Shown piece after piece: positions 33,592-41,875 of a stretch of DNA of 62,531 nt. The first letter of the stretch is position 1. Every line of letters starts with the position of its first letter. Made by a program: the position numbers and the translations under genes. The notes under the pieces are model-generated. The model was not told the origin of the DNA and did no database searches. It saw only the letters and a program-made list of their open reading frames with translations. The DNA is from Cellulosimicrobium cellulans (GTDB lineage Bacteria; Actinomycetota; Actinomycetes; Actinomycetales; Cellulomonadaceae), in the NCBI RefSeq assembly GCF_006539945.1, contig NZ_BJNZ01000027.1, positions 1 to 62,531 on the forward strand, read 5' to 3'.

Positions 33592-34050
33592 TCAGCGCGC
33601 AGAGCGTCCAGTCTTCGCGGCGAGCACTGCGTCGTAGGTGTCGCCGTCGAGCAGGCCGTCGTCGAGCGCGCGGCCGACCTCCTCGAACGTGCCGGCGACG
33701 TCCTCGACCAGCCAGTCGAACCCGTCGGTCTTCGGCGTGCTCGCGTACGGCCAGCGCGCGAGCTCATCGATCACGCGGTCCCGGTCGATCTGCCCGGCGA
33801 CGTATCGCTCGGCGATCTCGTACGGGCTGGCGCCGCTGAACCCGTCCGGCAGGTTCGGGACCCGCGCGGCGGCCCGGAGCTTCTTGTTCACCGCCGGCTG
33901 GCTGATCGCGAGCACCTGCGCGATCTCGGTCTGCGTCATCGTGTCGGCGAGGCGTCGCACCAGGCGCAGCTCGTCGAGCCGGTCGACGACCTGACGATGC
34001 CGCAGCCGAACGACGGCGCGGACGTCCGGGTTCTCGGTCGTGGTCGTCAT
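33592..34050 (-). CDS. HTH antitoxin/regulator of the zeta toxin pair
   Basis: 152 residues from ATG 34050 with a textbook ribosome site GGAGGTGATT. The frame can be extended to 34059, but that start overlaps the ribosome site. Helix-turn-helix TMTQTEIAQVLAISQPAVNKKLRAA (about residues 38-62) is followed by a helical domain that may cover the toxin (ASPYEIAERYVAGQIDRDRVIDELARWPY). It starts just after a palindromic operator, so it should repress itself. Gap to the toxin is 17 bp. Confidence 0.8.
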   Translation of the reverse strand: MTTTTENPDVRAVVRLRHRQVVDRLDELRLVRRLADTMTQTEIAQVLAISQPAVNKKLRAAARVPNLPDGFSGASPYEIAERYVAGQIDRDRVIDELARWPYASTPKTDGFDWLVEDVAGTFEEVGRALDDGLLDGDTYDAVLAAKTGRSAR

Positions 34051-34061
34051 GGGAATCACCT

Positions 34062-34085
34062 CCGTTATAGCCTAGGTTATAACGG
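34062..34085. promoter_or_regulatory. Palindromic operator of the zeta module
   Basis: A 24-bp near-perfect palindrome, CCGTTATA at each end and CCTAGG in the centre, with one mismatched pair. It lies upstream of the antitoxin ribosome site and before the divergent membrane protein gene. Likely bound by the HTH antitoxin. Confidence 0.8.
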
Positions 34086-34129
34086 GTCGGGTGGGTTGGC
34101 CACCCACACGAAGAGGCGGGGGCGCAGGG

Positions 34130-34813
34130 GTGCGACGAGTGCGGGTATGGGAAGTACCACGAGTGGCGTGGACGCTCGCGCTGGCGTTCGCGGGCGAGGA
34201 CCCGGACGACGCCCCGATCCCCCCTCGTGTGCGCAAGGCGATCGCGAGCACGACGGTCACCGGTTTCGCGGCGACGGTCCTCCTGCAGCTCCGTGACCAC
34301 TACCGCAGCCGCGACGACGTCGTGGTGGCCTGCCTGCAACGCCAGGGTTGGCGGAGCGCCACGACCGCAGCGCCGGTGATCCTCTGCCTCGCCGCCCTCA
34401 CCATCGTCGCCAGGCTCGGTGGCGGCGTCCTCGCCGCGGTCGCCCTCACGCTCGTCGCGGGGTTCATCACCGCCGTCATCGCGATGGTCGCCGGCCTCGC
34501 GTTCGCCCGGCGCCGCTACCGCCCCGGCGCGCCGCCGTGGAGGCTTCACGCGCCACCGGCGACGTGGACGATGTCCAACGTCGCCGTGCGACCCGGCGCT
34601 CCCCCGTTCCGGATCTTCGAGGTACGTGCGCTCCTGCACGACAACGTCGCGCCCGGGTCCACGGTCGGCTGCGTCGCGGGCTCGACCCGCACGGGCGAGG
34701 CGTACGAGAAGTGGCACTTCGTGCGGGTCGAGCACGACGACGCTCGGATGGTGCTCACCGTCCCCCGTCTGCCCGACCAGAGAGCCGAGGCAACCTCGCC
34801 TCGCACCACGTGA
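34130..34813 (+). CDS. Hypothetical membrane protein
   Basis: 227 residues from GTG 34130 (GTG 34091 also possible). Two adjacent hydrophobic segments (APVILCLAALTIVARL and VLAAVALTLVAGFITAVIAMVAGLAF) lie in the middle, with a soluble C-terminus of about 95 residues that looks beta-rich. No named family. Divergent from the zeta antitoxin. Confidence 0.55.
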   Translation: MRRVRVWEVPRVAWTLALAFAGEDPDDAPIPPRVRKAIASTTVTGFAATVLLQLRDHYRSRDDVVVACLQRQGWRSATTAAPVILCLAALTIVARLGGGVLAAVALTLVAGFITAVIAMVAGLAFARRRYRPGAPPWRLHAPPATWTMSNVAVRPGAPPFRIFEVRALLHDNVAPGSTVGCVAGSTRTGEAYEKWHFVRVEHDDARMVLTVPRLPDQRAEATSPRTT

Positions 34814-34835
34814 CCCTCCTCGGCGAGGACGTCGG

Positions 34836-36392
34836 TCAGTCGCGTTCGATGCCGGCGCCGCTGTCACGCCCCGTCCCTCGATCGGACGGCCGTCGCGTCG
34901 CGTGCGCCGGGAGCTGACCGCTGCTCGCGCTGCTTTGGACCGCCCGCTCGAGCTGCGGGACGGCGGCGGCCACCGCAGCAAGTGCGCGGTGGGTCCCGGC
35001 CGCTGCCTGAACCTGACCGCGCAACTCCTGAGCGTGAGCGATGGCGCGTGCCGCGCGCTCGGCCTGTCGCAGCACGGCGATCCACCCGACCTTCGCGTCA
35101 CGGCCCGTGGCACGCGCGACCAGACGCGAGGCGTAGGCGGCGTTGAGAGACGCTCGCTCGCTCTTCGAACGGTCCTGGTGCGCCGAGTCGTGTGCGGGCG
35201 GCTGGGCTGCTCGAGAGAGGGCGTCCGACGCCTCCTGCAGCGCACCCGGTCGGTCCTTCTCAAGGGCCAGCGAGGCTCGCGCGAACACGCCAGCGACGTC
35301 GAGCGCGGCGACCCGCTGGTCTGCCTCTCCGAGGCGGCCACCCATGCCATGCAGGGCCCGTGCGGCGTCCGCCGGCGGCGTGCTCATCGTGACCTTCGCA
35401 GCGACCGTGGCATCGCGCCAGCGCTCGGTCCACGCCGAGGTGAGGCGTGGATCGCCAGCGACGTCGGCGCCCCAGCGCGACCGGAGCTGGCCCAGGGCGA
35501 GGGTTCGGTCAAGGCGTCCCGCACCGAACCACACGGGACGATCCCGGCGCCCTTCGGCGACGTTGGGAGCAAGCGCGACCGAGTAGCCCACGACGCGGTC
35601 GCGGCCGCCCTCGGCGTACCTCGGCCGGACCAGAACGCGTGCGTCACGCAGCGCGTCCAGGAACTCGCGCTCGCCGCTCGCGCCGGCCGCCGCGGCACGC
35701 ACGCGGCGACGCAACTCGTCGCGAGCGGGCAGAGAGACCGACGCCCGCTCCGCGCGGTTCAGCTCGCCGGGCTTGGCACCCGCAAGAGCACCGCGGCCGC
35801 TCTCACGCGACTCCAGGACGACGAGCCCGTGCCGCTTCTCCAGCACGTTCGCGAGCCGCTGCGCACGCGGCATGTCGTTGTGCACGCGCGCCTTCGTACC
35901 GTCCTCTCGGACCAGGTTCACCACGACGTGCACATGGTCATTGCCCGCGCTCGAGAGCCCGTGTCGAACCGCAACCCAGCGGCACCCCGCTCCCCCGTCG
36001 TCCGAACCGGTGAACCCCATGCCCTCGACGAACTCGCTCGCGATCCGACCCCACTGCTCATCGCTCAACTGCCCCTCGGACGACTTGAGCGACAGCGAGC
36101 AGTGCCACACGTGTGCGTCTCGCTCGCCGACCTTGATCATCCGCTGCTCGGACTCGCTCCACTCCTTCACAGGCGCGGTCACGCGAGTGCCAAAGACGCG
36201 CCGCGGCTGGTCGAGCTCGTTCGCGATGTCGAGCGCGTCATCGGTGCTGAGCTCTCGGGACCCAACGGCCGCCACCACGACCTCGTGGCCCGCGACGACG
36301 TGCGGGTTGGTGTGCTCGTTGTGCCGTCCGTCGCCGGCGAGGTAGACCATGACCCCGGCGACCCGATCGCCGCGCGTGATGTTCGGCATCAT
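34836..36392 (-). CDS. mobA: Relaxase (MobA/VirD2-like)
   Basis: 518 residues. The N-terminal 200 residues form a relaxase domain with the metal-binding His motif NDHVHVVVNLVREDG (H153, H155) and a helper segment HVWHCSLSL. A Tyr near the N-terminus (VMVYLAG) is a candidate nick nucleophile. The C-terminal half is helical and Arg/Ala-rich. It nicks at oriT and leads the strand into the type IV channel. ATG at 36392 overlaps the mobC stop, so both are made together. Confidence 0.88.
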   Translation of the reverse strand: MMPNITRGDRVAGVMVYLAGDGRHNEHTNPHVVAGHEVVVAAVGSRELSTDDALDIANELDQPRRVFGTRVTAPVKEWSESEQRMIKVGERDAHVWHCSLSLKSSEGQLSDEQWGRIASEFVEGMGFTGSDDGGAGCRWVAVRHGLSSAGNDHVHVVVNLVREDGTKARVHNDMPRAQRLANVLEKRHGLVVLESRESGRGALAGAKPGELNRAERASVSLPARDELRRRVRAAAAGASGEREFLDALRDARVLVRPRYAEGGRDRVVGYSVALAPNVAEGRRDRPVWFGAGRLDRTLALGQLRSRWGADVAGDPRLTSAWTERWRDATVAAKVTMSTPPADAARALHGMGGRLGEADQRVAALDVAGVFARASLALEKDRPGALQEASDALSRAAQPPAHDSAHQDRSKSERASLNAAYASRLVARATGRDAKVGWIAVLRQAERAARAIAHAQELRGQVQAAAGTHRALAAVAAAVPQLERAVQSSASSGQLPAHATRRPSDRGTGRDSGAGIERD

Positions 36393-36790
36393 GAGCGCAG
36401 CCCTTCCGCCGCGCGCAACGCGCTCCCGACCCGCTCACTCACCGTCTGGACAGCGCGCAGAGACTCCATGAGCTCGGCCTGAACCTCCCCCGTCGCGTTC
36501 GTCGCGCGAGCGATCTGGTTGAGGTTGTTCGACACCGCGGCGAGCAGCCGGCGCGCGTGGAAGAGCTCCGTCAGGTGGGTCGCTCGATCGGTCGCGGTCT
36601 CGCCCTGATCTGCGAGCGCAGACTCCACCAGAAGGCGCGGGATCGTGACACGGGCGGCCGCCGCTCGCTGAAGTAGCAGCGCCTCCTCCTCGGGTGTCAC
36701 GCCGACGCGGTGGTAGTGGCGTCGGCCACCCGGAACGTTGGCGCGTCGCTGACGCTGACGATCGCGCGCTCGCGGCGCTGCCTCGGTCAT
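36389..36790 (-). CDS. mobC: Relaxosome protein MobC
   Basis: 133 residues from ATG 36790. Contains a ribbon-helix-helix-like N-terminal part and the MobC motif LLAAVSNNLNQIARATN. MobC assists the relaxase at oriT by opening DNA around the nick. The upstream 237 bp hold inverted repeats that fit oriT. Confidence 0.88.
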   Translation of the reverse strand: MTEAAPRARDRQRQRRANVPGGRRHYHRVGVTPEEEALLLQRAAAARVTIPRLLVESALADQGETATDRATHLTELFHARRLLAAVSNNLNQIARATNATGEVQAELMESLRAVQTVSERVGSALRAAEGLRS

Positions 36791-36887
36791 CGTCTGCGTC
36801 CTCCCTTGCCCAGCGCAGCGACCCCGACTCTCGGGGACCACACGACCAGTGTGCCATCGGCCCAGTGCAACGTCGAGCCGATCGAGC

Positions 36888-36945
36888 CACTTACGACACG
36901 TAAGTGTATAGCTTGCTCCGCCGGAGGCTCGTCGCAAGCCCGTCA
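36888..36945. other. Candidate origin of transfer (oriT)
   Basis: Directly before mobC lies CACTTAC-GACAC-GTAAGTG (36888-36906), a perfect 7-bp inverted repeat. GCTTGC (36911-36916) and GCAAGC (36934-36939) then flank the small palindrome CTCCG-C-CGGAG. A repeat next to a CGTAAGTG-like sequence is reminiscent of MOBQ/MOBP nick regions. The exact nick cannot be set from sequence alone. Confidence 0.6.
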
Positions 36946-37027
36946 CCTCCTGACGATGAACCGGACCGAACTGCACCTTGACGGCGCGGCACTAGCGAGC
37001 CGTCTGTGGGGTCCGTAGCATGGCGGT

Positions 37028-37336
37028 ATGGCGAGAGAACTGGACCTTGAGGCAGCAGAATCGAAGGCTCGCGAGTTGCTCGATGCGCGGATCTCCTCGG
37101 TGCGCGGGCTTGTTCGTGCGGCGCAGGCTGAGGCAGAGGTTCGTGCGCAGATGCAGGCTGCGGCGCGCGAGCACGCGAAGGCGTACGCAGCGGCAATCGG
37201 TGACGGCTGGACGCCCGACGAACTACGCAAGCTTGGGTTGCAGGACCCCGAGCGCAGTGCACGATCGCCGCGGAGGAGTAGTGCAGCAGCACGCCCGGTG
37301 ACGACAGCCGAAAGTGCTGCCGAATCCGGCGACTGA
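37028..37336 (+). CDS. Small charged helical protein divergent from mobC
   Basis: 102 residues. A long amphipathic helix (about residues 5-55, KARELLDARISSVRGLVRAAQAEAEVRAQ) is followed by a basic tail with GWTPDELRKLGL. Unassigned. Its place beside oriT suggests a relaxosome or transfer-control role (inference). Ends before a strong bidirectional terminator. Confidence 0.65.
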   Translation: MARELDLEAAESKARELLDARISSVRGLVRAAQAEAEVRAQMQAAAREHAKAYAAAIGDGWTPDELRKLGLQDPERSARSPRRSSAAARPVTTAESAAESGD

Positions 37337-37341
37337 TCCAA

Positions 37342-37384
37342 CGCGAAGGGCCCCGACGCATGCGGTGCGTCGGGGCCCTTCGCG
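37342..37384. terminator. Bidirectional terminator
   Basis: Perfect 19-bp stem (37342-37360 with 37366-37384) and a five-base loop between the small helical gene and the converging fic gene. Confidence 0.9.
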
Positions 37385-37399
37385 TGTCGAGGTGTGGCT

Positions 37400-38185
37400 C
37401 TACGCTCGCTCGGTTCCGGCGTCCCGAGAGTGCCCTCCGGTGCGGCGCTGAGGCGTCGGAGTGTGCGCGACACTGTGGCCACCGCGACGTGCTCTCCGTC
37501 CGGTCTGCGCGATCCTCACGGCCTCGAATGCAGCGACGTCGAAACTGTCGCGGTCCGCACGAGTGACGATGCGATGGAACATGTCGCGGAGCGCGCTTGG
37601 ATCTCCGGTCGCCGCGAGACGGCTTGCGCGGTCGTTCTCTGATTCGCGGTCCCCTCGGCCGACCGTCACGCGGGTCCAGTCGACATGGTGGCCGGACTCG
37701 CGTGCCAGTGCAGTGACGTACTCCCGTTGGGTGCGGCCGTTGCCCTCGCGGAAGGGGTGCGCCTGGTTCGCGAGGTTGTAGATCTGTGCCAGCGTGCTGG
37801 GGATCCGGTCGGAGTCGACGGAGCGCAGGTTGTCCGTCTGCGCAATCTGCTCGCCCACGGCCTGCATCGTCGGGACGATGCGATCGAGCGGCGCGAACCA
37901 TCCATCTCGACCCTTGCGTATCGAGACCGTGCGTACGTCGCCGGCCCACTCGTAGACGTCCTGGAACAGGTGGTGGTGGATCGACCGGAGGCCGGCCATG
38001 TCGTACGTCGCGGGCAGGCCGTGCTCTCGCAGGGTCAGTGCCCGCGCCTCGACCAGGTGCTCCTCAGCCCGGCGCAGCTCTTCCGGTGTCCGGGCACCGA
38101 CGAGGTTGCGCAGGGTGCGCCCGTCCTCGAGCAAGTACCCGTCCCAGCGGGCGTACTCGTCGCCGATCTCCCACGGTCTGCTCAC
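37400..38185 (-). CDS. fic: Fic-domain AMP-transferase toxin
   Basis: 261 residues from GTG 38185. The active-site motif HPFREGNGRTQRE (residues 143-155) is the complete Fic signature HxFx(D/E)GNGRxxR, so it should transfer AMP to protein targets. The flap region (YEWAGDVRTVSIRKG) is present. The C-terminus is basic and disordered. The start lies two bases after the antitoxin stop, typical of a class I FicT/FicA (VbhT/VbhA) pair. Confidence 0.92.
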   Translation of the reverse strand: MSRPWEIGDEYARWDGYLLEDGRTLRNLVGARTPEELRRAEEHLVEARALTLREHGLPATYDMAGLRSIHHHLFQDVYEWAGDVRTVSIRKGRDGWFAPLDRIVPTMQAVGEQIAQTDNLRSVDSDRIPSTLAQIYNLANQAHPFREGNGRTQREYVTALARESGHHVDWTRVTVGRGDRESENDRASRLAATGDPSALRDMFHRIVTRADRDSFDVAAFEAVRIAQTGRRARRGGHSVAHTPTPQRRTGGHSRDAGTERA

Positions 38186-38187
38186 AC

Positions 38188-38379
38188 CTAGTCCCCCTCG
38201 CCTGCCAAGTACGCCTTGGTCCGACGGATCAGTTCGTCCCCGTCGATCTCCCCGCGCACGTACATGTCCTGGATCGCGCGCGCCGCGTCGTCCGTGCGCC
38301 CGCCCTCGAGCTCCGTGCTGTGCCGGATCCGGGCGGCGTCCGCCGCCCGCTGTGCGCGCTCCTCGTCGCTGATGGGCAT
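38188..38379 (-). CDS. VbhA-like antitoxin of Fic
   Basis: 63 residues from ATG 38379 with GAGGGGA upstream. Contains the inhibitory motif STELEG (S/T-xxx-E-G/N) whose Glu blocks ATP binding in the Fic active site, then a VbhA-like helix (DDAARAIQDMYVRGEIDGDELIRR). Co-transcribed with fic. Confidence 0.88.
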   Translation of the reverse strand: MPISDEERAQRAADAARIRHSTELEGGRTDDAARAIQDMYVRGEIDGDELIRRTKAYLAGEGD

Positions 38380-38531
38380 GCGTCCCCTCTCCTCGCTGGT
38401 GCATGCCAACCTAGCCGCGACAGGCGCCAGCAGCGTTCCCTACGCCACGCCCGCGAGCATCACGCCGAAGAGCACGACCGCGCTGCCGGCGATGAGCCAT
38501 GCCACCCGGCTGATGATGCGGGCGCCCCGGG

Positions 38532-38750
38532 TCAGCGGAAGTCTGGACGGGTCGAAGCGAGCCAGAAGTAGGTGCCGAAGAGCACTGCAGAAGCGGCCAC
38601 GAGAGCGGAGATCAGCGCACTCGGTACGGACTGCGGCCACAGCACGACGGCGCGGTAAACGAGCAGGCCGGCGGCCATGGTGAGCGCGACCGTCCGGACC
38701 CGGTCCCACACGGTGGGAAGGTGACGGTGCTCCTCGTCGGGCGCGCTCAC
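38532..38750 (-). CDS. Small two-helix membrane protein
   Basis: 72 residues from GTG 38750 overlapping the upstream stop (GTGA). Two hydrophobic segments (VRTVALTMAAGLLVYRAVVL and ALISALVAASAVLFGTYFWLA). No family recognised. Beyond its stop another short hydrophobic frame runs to 38440 but has no clear start. Confidence 0.6.
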   Translation of the reverse strand: MSAPDEEHRHLPTVWDRVRTVALTMAAGLLVYRAVVLWPQSVPSALISALVAASAVLFGTYFWLASTRPDFR

Positions 38751-39229
38751 CGGGCGGCCGCCACGGGCGCGTCGACGACGCGCGCAGCCATGCGCAGCAG
38801 CTCGGCGATCTGGGCGTCGATCGCCGCCCGAAGCGTGACCTGGACGTCGCAGCCGGCGGGGCACCCGCCCGGGCAGCCGCCGCGGTAGTGCGCGCGCAGC
38901 CGCTCGCTGTGCGCTGCGGCCTGCCACGCGATCGCGAACGCCCGCGGCATTGCCTCCGGCTGGTGCACGCGGATGCGCTCGAGCGCGCCGCGGCCCTCCT
39001 TGATCCCGGTGAGGTCCACCGTGCGGGTCTGGCCGTCGTGCGTCATCCACGCTCGCCGTGCGCCGACATCCCATCCCCACGACTCCTCAGCGTCCTGGGC
39101 CGCGAAGAGGTCCGGGTGCAGCCGACGCCCGACGGTGGGGAATCGGGGCGCCTACGCGCGCGTGAGCTCGCGGACGAGGCTCCGGAACGACGGCTCCGCG
39201 TTTGCGCCTTCTGCCGTGTCGTGCGTCAT
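38747..39229 (-). pseudogene. Hypothetical gene split by an in-frame TAG (or two small genes)
   Basis: A frame with strong ribosome site (GGGAGGAACG) and ATG at 39229 codes 25 residues (MTHDTAEGANAEPSFRSLVR...) and stops at TAG 39152-39154. The same frame then continues without break for 135 codons (LHPDLFAAQDAEESWGWDVGARRAW...) to 38747. A later ATG at 39046 would give a 99-residue protein with a Cys cluster (GGCPGGCPAGC). No start codon lies between the TAG and 39046, yet the intervening residues look protein-like. It may be a nonsense mutation, a sequence error, or a shortened gene. Confidence 0.55.
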
Positions 39230-39320
39230 CGTTCCTCCCGGTCGGTCAAGGTCAGTGTCCAACCTGCTACCCACGGGGTCGATCGTGTGGCGGGGCACGG
39301 GGATCTCCTTCGATCGGGCG

Positions 39321-40337
39321 TCAGTGGCGGTTCGCGGCGTGCGCGACGGCGAGCTCGCCGGCGATCACGCCGAGGTCGGTGTGCGGGGCCAGGCGGGCGT
39401 GCAACTGTGCCCCGACCCGAGACAGCGGTACCTCCGAGATGCGCGCGACGAGCGCGGCCGCGGCCCGCACGGCGTTCACACGGCCCTCGACGGTGGTCAG
39501 GTCGTGGCGGGCCAGGACGGCGTCGACGACGACGGACACGAGGCTCTGCGGCTGGCACAGGCGCTCGGCGAGGGCCTGGCCGTGGCCGTCCTGGACGAGC
39601 TGGGCGGGGTCTGCCCCGTCGGGCAGGACCAGGGCACCGGCGGTGCCGGCCTCGTCGTTGGTGAGCAGGTCGAACGCTCGCACGGCGGCTGCTCGACCGG
39701 CGGTGTCGGCGTCGAACGCGAACACCGCCAGCGCGACGGCGCCCGGGTGGAGCGCGCGCACGCGCTCGAGGTGTGTCGTGGTGAGCGCGGTGCCGCACCC
39801 TGACACCGGTACGACGGCGGACCCGGTACGGCGGATGGCCTCGACGTCCAGCGCTCCCTCGACGAACACAACGCGCGCGCCGGCCTGGATGCGGCGCACC
39901 GCGGCCGGGTCGAGTCCGTACAGATCCCGCGACTTGTCGAACGCGGCCGTCGTCGTGGTGTTCAGGTACTTCGCCGGCGCGTCGTCGACGTCGTCGGTCG
40001 CGGGGTTGCGTCGCGCGGTGAACCCGACGATCGCGCCCGTCACGTCGCGGTACGGCAGGACCAGGCGGTCACGGAACACATCCCCGACCGACCCGGACTC
40101 CGTCCGGAACGCGAGTCCGGCGGCCACGAGCTCCTCGGGGCTGTAGCCGCGGCCGCGCATGCGGCCCACGAGCCGGGCCCACCCCTCGGGCGCGTACCCG
40201 GCCTGCAGGCCGCGCAGCCCGCGCCGGGCGAGGTACTCCCGGGTCCAGTCGTCCGCGTTGTTCGCACTCCAGCGCCAGTACTCCCACGCCGCGGCGTTGA
40301 TCTCCACGACCCGCTCACGGGTGAGCTCGACGCTCAT
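39321..40337 (-). CDS. Toprim-domain primase-like protein
   Basis: 338 residues. The N-terminal part resembles the DnaG catalytic core (LAARRGL... and RDRLVLPYRDVTGAIVGFTAR). A Toprim domain follows with VVFVEGALDVEAI and VFAFDADTAGRAA, the E...DxD metal set. The zinc-binding domain is absent. Such plasmid primases prime the transferred strand or the origin. Follows nrdH by one base. Confidence 0.85.
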   Translation of the reverse strand: MSVELTRERVVEINAAAWEYWRWSANNADDWTREYLARRGLRGLQAGYAPEGWARLVGRMRGRGYSPEELVAAGLAFRTESGSVGDVFRDRLVLPYRDVTGAIVGFTARRNPATDDVDDAPAKYLNTTTTAAFDKSRDLYGLDPAAVRRIQAGARVVFVEGALDVEAIRRTGSAVVPVSGCGTALTTTHLERVRALHPGAVALAVFAFDADTAGRAAAVRAFDLLTNDEAGTAGALVLPDGADPAQLVQDGHGQALAERLCQPQSLVSVVVDAVLARHDLTTVEGRVNAVRAAAALVARISEVPLSRVGAQLHARLAPHTDLGVIAGELAVAHAANRH

Positions 40338-40338
40338 G

Positions 40339-40590
40339 TCAGGCCTCCTGGCGGGCTGAGAGGGCGGTGATCTGGTCGGGCCGAAATCCGCTCCATGACT
40401 CCTCGCCGGCGACGACGACCGGGGCCTGGAGGTATCCGAGAGCGCGCACCTGCTCGAGCGCGTCGACGTCGGTGCTGATGTCCACCACGGTGTACTCGAT
40501 CCCCTTTCTGTCGAGCGCGCGGTACGTCGCGTCGCACTGGACGCATGCCGGCTTGCTGTACACGGTGACCTTGACCTGCTGGCTGGTCAT
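40339..40590 (-). CDS. nrdH: NrdH-like glutaredoxin
   Basis: 83 residues. Thioredoxin fold with the redox motif CVQC near residue 16 and the QAPVVV cis-Pro segment; the end WSGFRPDQI matches NrdH redoxins that give electrons to class Ib ribonucleotide reductase. ATG 40590 has GGGGGAGG. No nrdEF genes are present here, so it would serve the host enzyme. It is preceded by a long folded leader. Confidence 0.9.
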   Translation of the reverse strand: MTSQQVKVTVYSKPACVQCDATYRALDRKGIEYTVVDISTDVDALEQVRALGYLQAPVVVAGEESWSGFRPDQITALSARQEA

Positions 40591-40648
40591 GATGCCTCCC
40601 CCACGTCGTTTTTCGGACCGTCCCTGCAAGCGGAGCGTTTGGCCGCAA

Positions 40649-40811
40649 GCCGTCCCAGGACGCACCCGCAGGGCGTGAGCGCAGCGAGCGAGTCGGGGCG
40701 CCCGGGTGGCCGGGAAGTTCTCGGCGGGCTCAGCGACGAAGGAGCGCAGCCGAGAAGTTGGCGGGCGGTCGGGCCGGAGCGCAGCGGAGCCGACTTGCGC
40801 CCTGGGACGGC
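40649..40811 (-). other. Nested-hairpin leader element, diverged copy (before nrdH)
   Basis: Long fold with three matched stems: GCCGTCCCAGG (40649-40659) with CCTGGGACGGC (40801-40811); AGTCGG (40691) with CCGACT (40790); TTCTCGGC (40718) with GCCGAGAA (40749). GAGCGCAGC-type motifs fill the arms and CGAAAAACG (minus strand) lies before the gene, as in the three copies at 46-50 kb. Confidence 0.6.
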
Positions 40812-40920
40812 CGGCCACACTCGGAGCCAGGGACGGACCGAAACACCAAGCGCTTGTGCAGCCGCGGCCCGCAGGGCCGCGTCATGTCGTGTACGGCGCT
40901 CCGTCGCCGGGCACCGTGGT

Positions 40921-41862
40921 TCACGTCAGGACCGCCTCGCCGCGGTCGGTGGCCCACTGCATCTGGGCGTGGTCCGCCGCCTGGTTCAGCACGACGTGGT
41001 GCTTGCGCAGGACCCGGTTCACTGTCGACCGCGACCACGGCACGCGCTGTGCGAGGTCCCGTTCCGAGCGCGCCTCGCGGGCGAGCTCGAGGATCAGCGC
41101 GTCGCGCTGCTCGGCGGACATGGTGCGCGGGTCCAGGTCGGCCCGCGGCTGGTCCGGAGCCTGGCTCGCGACCAGGCCGACCGGCTCGAGGATCGGCTCT
41201 GCGTCGACGGGCTCGACGTCGTCTGTCACGAGAGCCGGCGCAGGGATCTCCTCCGCCGCGGCGTCACTGTCGAGCTGCGCGGTCGACGCCGAATCGGTCA
41301 GTCGATCCTCTACCGCGACGGCGACCGGTCGCGCCCGACGCACGCCGAGCAGGTGAGCCAGAGCGGCGCCCATGCCCATGACGGCCACGGGCACGCATGC
41401 GACGCCGACGACGACCTGCCAGGGCGCGCGCTCGATGCCCGCGGCGTGGAGCAGGTGGTAGGTGATCTGGCCGGCGGCACCGATCACGAGGGAGGCCAGC
41501 ACCGACCGTCCCGCGAACGATCGTGCGGCGGGAGGGATGTTGCGGTGGGTCAGCCAGGCGCCGAGGGCAAACGCGGCGTAGACCTCCATGCCCAGCGGCA
41601 AGGTGATCGCCAGGTTCACGCTCAGGTCCATGATGCCGGGGAGCAGGTTCACCGGGCCGAAGCCTGCCATGCGGCCCAGGTCGACCCAGCCGCCCCAGAT
41701 CGCGACGTACGCGCCCGCGGCGAGCACGACGACGGGCCAGCGCGGGAACGACTCGTAGCTCTCGGCCGGCACCGGCTGAGCCACGTCCGGCTCGGACGTG
41801 GCCCGCGAGGGCCGGGTCGCCGACACGCCGCGAGCAAGGGGCCCACGAAGACGGTTCATCAT
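40921..41862 (-). CDS. Plasmid membrane protein with C-terminal HTH (DUF2637-like)
   Basis: 313 residues. Four hydrophobic segments between about residues 43 and 170 (for example VVVLAAGAYVAIWGGWVDL and VVVGVACVPVAVMGMGAALAHLL) resemble DUF2637-type transfer proteins of actinobacterial plasmids. A long acidic linker then leads to a helix-turn-helix (SERDLAQRVPWSRSTVNRVLRK). It may be a membrane-tied DNA-binding protein; the role is inferred. Divergent from a small HTH gene with two operator-like palindromes between them. Confidence 0.7.
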   Translation of the reverse strand: MMNRLRGPLARGVSATRPSRATSEPDVAQPVPAESYESFPRWPVVVLAAGAYVAIWGGWVDLGRMAGFGPVNLLPGIMDLSVNLAITLPLGMEVYAAFALGAWLTHRNIPPAARSFAGRSVLASLVIGAAGQITYHLLHAAGIERAPWQVVVGVACVPVAVMGMGAALAHLLGVRRARPVAVAVEDRLTDSASTAQLDSDAAAEEIPAPALVTDDVEPVDAEPILEPVGLVASQAPDQPRADLDPRTMSAEQRDALILELAREARSERDLAQRVPWSRSTVNRVLRKHHVVLNQAADHAQMQWATDRGEAVLT

Positions 41863-41875
41863 GCCTCCAATATCC

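Noticed and set aside
38440-38560. Short hydrophobic frame (VAWLIAGSAVVLFGVMLAGVA) beyond the two-helix membrane gene
   Set aside because: No usable start codon or ribosome site; may be chance hydrophobic coding in an overlapping frame.
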